Source: an uncultured Lachnospiraceae bacterium (lineage in GTDB: Bacteria; Bacillota; Clostridia; Lachnospirales; Lachnospiraceae). Taken from it: a stretch of DNA of 64,000 nucleotides. The notes under the pieces were generated by a model, which worked only from the letters and a program-made list of their open reading frames with translations, searched no databases and was not told the DNA's origin. How positions within the stretch are numbered: position 1 is the stretch's first letter; every line of letters starts with the position of its first letter. Location: assembly GCA_910589385.1 (NCBI GenBank), contig CAJUTU010000011.1, forward strand, positions 1-64,000, read 5' to 3'. This document shows positions 61,558 through 64,000 of the stretch, in pieces. A program made the position numbers and the translations under genes.

Positions 61558-63096
61558 TCATTCTGCAGTGATTTTTGAAAACTCTTCTGTATAGCCATGT
61601 GTTGCTTCAATAAATAAGTCATACTTTTTCAATAGCTGGTCATAGACGTCGCGATGGTCAGGATTGGGATCGTACACTTTGTCAATCCTGGCAAATTTCG
61701 AGGCGGCTTCTTGAATAGAGGGCCATTCTCCGGCGCCGTATCCTGCTATGATCGCGGCGCCAAGGCATGCGGCGTCCTGGGTATTTTTCATTGTTACTAC
61801 CTGCCGGTTCAAGACATCTGCTTTGATCTGGCACCACAACGGGCTGAGTGAGCCGCCGCCCAGAGAGCGAACCTGTGTGACTTTGACTCCGGTGAGTTTT
61901 TCGGTATACTCTATGATCTTCGTGATATTACACGCGAGAGCCTCCATAAATGCCCGGATGATATGCCCTTTTGTGTGGCCAAGGCTTAATCCATACAAGA
62001 CGCCCCTGCCATAGATATCGCGATGTGGGTTGCCGGCGCCGCCGAAGAAGGGCATTAAAAATAACCCTTCGGCTCCGGCCGGAGTAGCAGAAGCCAGTTC
62101 GTCCATTAGGTCATATGCGTTTTTGCCGCCCTGTTCTTCGAGAGCCATTTCTTCTTTACAGAGGGTGTCGCGCAGCCACCGCATCAGGATGCCGCCCTTT
62201 GCCCCTGCCTGGATCATATACACATCTTCCATGTCGCTGTAATTACATGGAACACATCCATTTTCATCAAATACAGGTTTATCTGTTGTTGTGCATACCA
62301 TCAGTGCGCCTCCAGTGGATTCCGAGAAGATGCCGGGAGTGACATTTCCGACACCGATGGCGCCGCTGCTTTGATCCTGCCCTCCCATGATCAGACGCAG
62401 GCCGTGGGGAAGGCCAAGCTCGTCCGCGATATCGGGCAGGATGTTTGCTACGAAAGTTCCGCACTCATAAATCTGCGGAAGTTGATCGGGACTGATCTGT
62501 AGATAATCCAGCATTTCAGGCCACCAGTCCTTTGAGGTGATATTCCACAGATAAGAGGTGCACCAACTGGAACCGTGGCTTGCCTTTTTACCGCTCATAT
62601 GCCATAAGATATAATCGTCGCACATGAACATCATGCGGATTTTTTTAAAAAGTTCAGGTTTGTTTTTGCGAAACCACAGTATTTTCGTAGCCGGATAGAC
62701 AGGGTCAATGGGGGTCTGCCCGGTTGCCGTTACAATTTCCTTTGCCGAAAAATAGTTGTTGATCTCTACGGCTTCTTCTTCTGCCCGATTATCCATCCAT
62801 ACATAGAAGTTATCCAGCGGCTGCATCTGTTCATCTAAAAAGACAATGGTTTCCGCGGAAGAATCCATGGCAAATGCTTTGACGCATTCTTTGTCCACTC
62901 CGGATTCTGACATGACAGTTTTGACGCAGGCCTTAAAGGTGTCCCAATATACATGTGGAATTTGCTCTACACGCTGGGCGGAGGGCTTTAACAGGTCATA
63001 TTCCTGCGCGTGATGCAGTATTTTATTTCCGCAGTTGTCAAAAAGCGCGACTTTAATTGCGGTTGTGCCGATATCGGCGCCTAAATAGTAATTCAT
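61558..63096 (-). CDS. FGGY carbohydrate kinase, xylulokinase-like
   Basis: This 512-aa kinase begins NYYLGADIGTTAIKVALFD and has FYVWMDNRAEEEA, IMGGQDQSSGAIGVGN, SESTGGALMVCT (phosphate 2) and RSLGGGSLSPLWCQIKADV (adenosine). The Q-D-Q in the active-site MGGQDQS is a variant of the usual G-x-G-D pattern. ATG at 63096 is chosen; earlier in-frame codons run into the nitroreductase gene. Substrate probably a pentulose or deoxy sugar. Confidence 0.85.
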   Translation of the reverse strand: MNYYLGADIGTTAIKVALFDNCGNKILHHAQEYDLLKPSAQRVEQIPHVYWDTFKACVKTVMSESGVDKECVKAFAMDSSAETIVFLDEQMQPLDNFYVWMDNRAEEEAVEINNYFSAKEIVTATGQTPIDPVYPATKILWFRKNKPELFKKIRMMFMCDDYILWHMSGKKASHGSSWCTSYLWNITSKDWWPEMLDYLQISPDQLPQIYECGTFVANILPDIADELGLPHGLRLIMGGQDQSSGAIGVGNVTPGIFSESTGGALMVCTTTDKPVFDENGCVPCNYSDMEDVYMIQAGAKGGILMRWLRDTLCKEEMALEEQGGKNAYDLMDELASATPAGAEGLFLMPFFGGAGNPHRDIYGRGVLYGLSLGHTKGHIIRAFMEALACNITKIIEYTEKLTGVKVTQVRSLGGGSLSPLWCQIKADVLNRQVVTMKNTQDAACLGAAIIAGYGAGEWPSIQEAASKFARIDKVYDPNPDHRDVYDQLLKKYDLFIEATHGYTEEFSKITAE

Positions 63097-63131
63097 GATT
63101 TTTGAATGTCCTTCCCTTTTCTGACGTAGTT

Positions 63132-63653
63132 TTAAAAGTGTTCCTGAATCCATTTGCCGTCTTCAAAACGATCTGTCGGACCCGTCAAAGTTTCCTTAGG
63201 ATATCCCATAGACAGAATACCGATCATGCGAAGAGAGTCCGGAATCTGAAGAGCGGAACTTAATTTTGTGTAGTAAGTTTCCTTTTTGCTTGTGCCCAGA
63301 TATACACCGCCGATTCCCAGGCTATGTGCGGCCAGCAGCATATTTTCTGCGGCGGCAGCGGCGCTGATCACCAGAAATTCTTCGTCCAGCCCGTCAGCGG
63401 CGGCAGGATCGATCATCACGCCGATTCCTAGAGAAGCCTCCTCCAGCATCTTCCACCAGTCTTTCAATGCGGCGATCTGAGATAATACAGCATGGTCGGT
63501 CATTGTCATAAAACGCCATGCATGTTGTCCAAGCGCGCTCGGGGCATTCATTCCGGCCCGTACAATATCCTGGATTTTTTCTGGTTCTATTGATCTGCTC
63601 TTGTCATATTCCCGTACAGACTGCCTGGACAGGATTCCATTTAAAAGTTCCAT
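63132..63653 (-). CDS. Nitroreductase-family oxidoreductase
   Basis: This 173-aa full-length FMN enzyme has LSRQSVREYDKS, NAPSALGQHAWRFMT, AAAAAENMLLAAHSLGIGG and LSMGYPKE. It is first in a leftward operon with an FGGY kinase and a TIM-barrel protein. It is not obviously a drug-activating type; a reductive step on the pathway is possible. It contrasts with the shortened relative at 35422. Confidence 0.85.
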   Translation of the reverse strand: MELLNGILSRQSVREYDKSRSIEPEKIQDIVRAGMNAPSALGQHAWRFMTMTDHAVLSQIAALKDWWKMLEEASLGIGVMIDPAAADGLDEEFLVISAAAAAENMLLAAHSLGIGGVYLGTSKKETYYTKLSSALQIPDSLRMIGILSMGYPKETLTGPTDRFEDGKWIQEHF

Positions 63654-64000
63654 ATCAACATCCTTCTTTCCTTTTTTATTTCGCTATGATTGTTTTAAAA
63701 TATATTTATTTATATATATTTTGATGTAAAACTGAAAAATAACAGCGATGGAACGTTTTTGATATGGATATTATAGCAAAAACAGAGGGAATTCACAATA
63801 GAGGAAACAGAAAAATATAAATAAGTTAAAAAAATAGAATACAAAAATAATTATTTTATGAGAAAGTTATATTCTAAAAGACAATGAAAAATAGAATAAA
63901 AAGATATATATTCAAAATGATGGATAGGTTCCATATAATAAAATATACATTTGAGAAAAAAGAAAGACGTTTCTGTTTCCTCGATAGAAAAATCGATTTC
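63654..64000. other. A+T-rich region upstream of the last operon
   Basis: No gene is seen. The region is rich in A-tracts and repeats of AAATAGAATA (63832-63841 and 63889-63898), with an inverted TTATATTCTA near 63868-63877. The same decamer core occurs at 50961-50970. It carries the leftward promoter of the nitroreductase operon. Confidence 0.45.

Noticed and set aside
1..64000. CRISPR arrays, tRNA and rRNA genes
   Set aside because: No regularly spaced repeat series, cloverleaf with a GTTCGA-type arm, or rRNA-like conserved segment was noticed in reading by eye; a covariance-model scan would be decisive.

Overview
The window looks like chromosome from a low-to-mid G+C Firmicute, most likely a gut Clostridia member of the Lachnospiraceae type. 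The evidence is strong AGGAGG-type ribosome sites, TnpX-like large serine recombinases in tandem, lantibiotic-immunity-style ABC modules, split transketolases and FrlB/FrlC/FrlD-like Amadori catabolism genes. This placement is inferred from gene families, not from a marker gene. No rRNA, tRNA or CRISPR array was found.

Region 1 (1-12.5 kb) is a mobile and defence island. Three tandem large serine recombinases (the first missing its catalytic N-terminus) end directly against a 3' fragment of an S8-peptidase-like gene. A second copy of the same gene tail lies about 5.9 kb further on. Between the two tails is a compact operon: a 777-aa protein with both a MORC/Hsp90-like ATPase domain and a histidine-kinase-like domain, a receiver-domain protein, an HNH nuclease and an adenine-specific DNA methylase. 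I did not recognise it as a named system; it is the best candidate for an undescribed one, probably anti-phage or anti-plasmid. Beyond it are a decayed AbiE-type toxin-antitoxin pair and a short relic resembling the start of a TOTE primase-helicase.

Region 2 (12.5-33.2 kb) holds a MATE exporter and then four consecutive two-component-system plus ABC-transporter modules. They resemble peptide-antibiotic sensing and detoxification loci. Two have tandem 11-bp direct repeats upstream of the transporter operon, as expected for OmpR-family binding sites.

Region 3 (33.2-38.6 kb) is a patch of small and decaying genes. It has an intact alpha/beta hydrolase and HAD phosphatase, a 5'-degraded acetyltransferase, a nitroreductase and a hydrolase that each appear to have lost an internal catalytic block in frame, and joined fragments of a DNA methylase and a HelD-like protein.

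Region 4 (38.6-44.1 kb) has a hybrid histidine kinase, a membrane/Rossmann protein paired with a small RyR-domain protein, and an orphan microcompartment set: two EutS/PduU-type shell proteins and a EutP-type GTPase.

Region 5 (44.1-64 kb) is a carbohydrate island. A leftward operon encodes an FGGY kinase and a two-subunit transketolase; divergent from it are two near-duplicate cyclase-family proteins. An NhaC-type antiporter is preceded by a 30-codon ORF. A long rightward operon behind a consensus promoter encodes a BtpA-like protein, HAD phosphatase, LyxK-like kinase, pentulose-phosphate 3-epimerase, AraD/FucA-family enzyme, two FrlD-like kinases, an FrlC-like isomerase, an amidohydrolase, a YjbQ protein and an FrlB-like deglycase. 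A final leftward operon carries a nitroreductase, another FGGY kinase and a TIM-barrel protein. Together these genes suggest breakdown of Amadori (fructosamine) compounds and unusual pentuloses into the pentose-phosphate pathway. No classical sugar transporter lies in the window.
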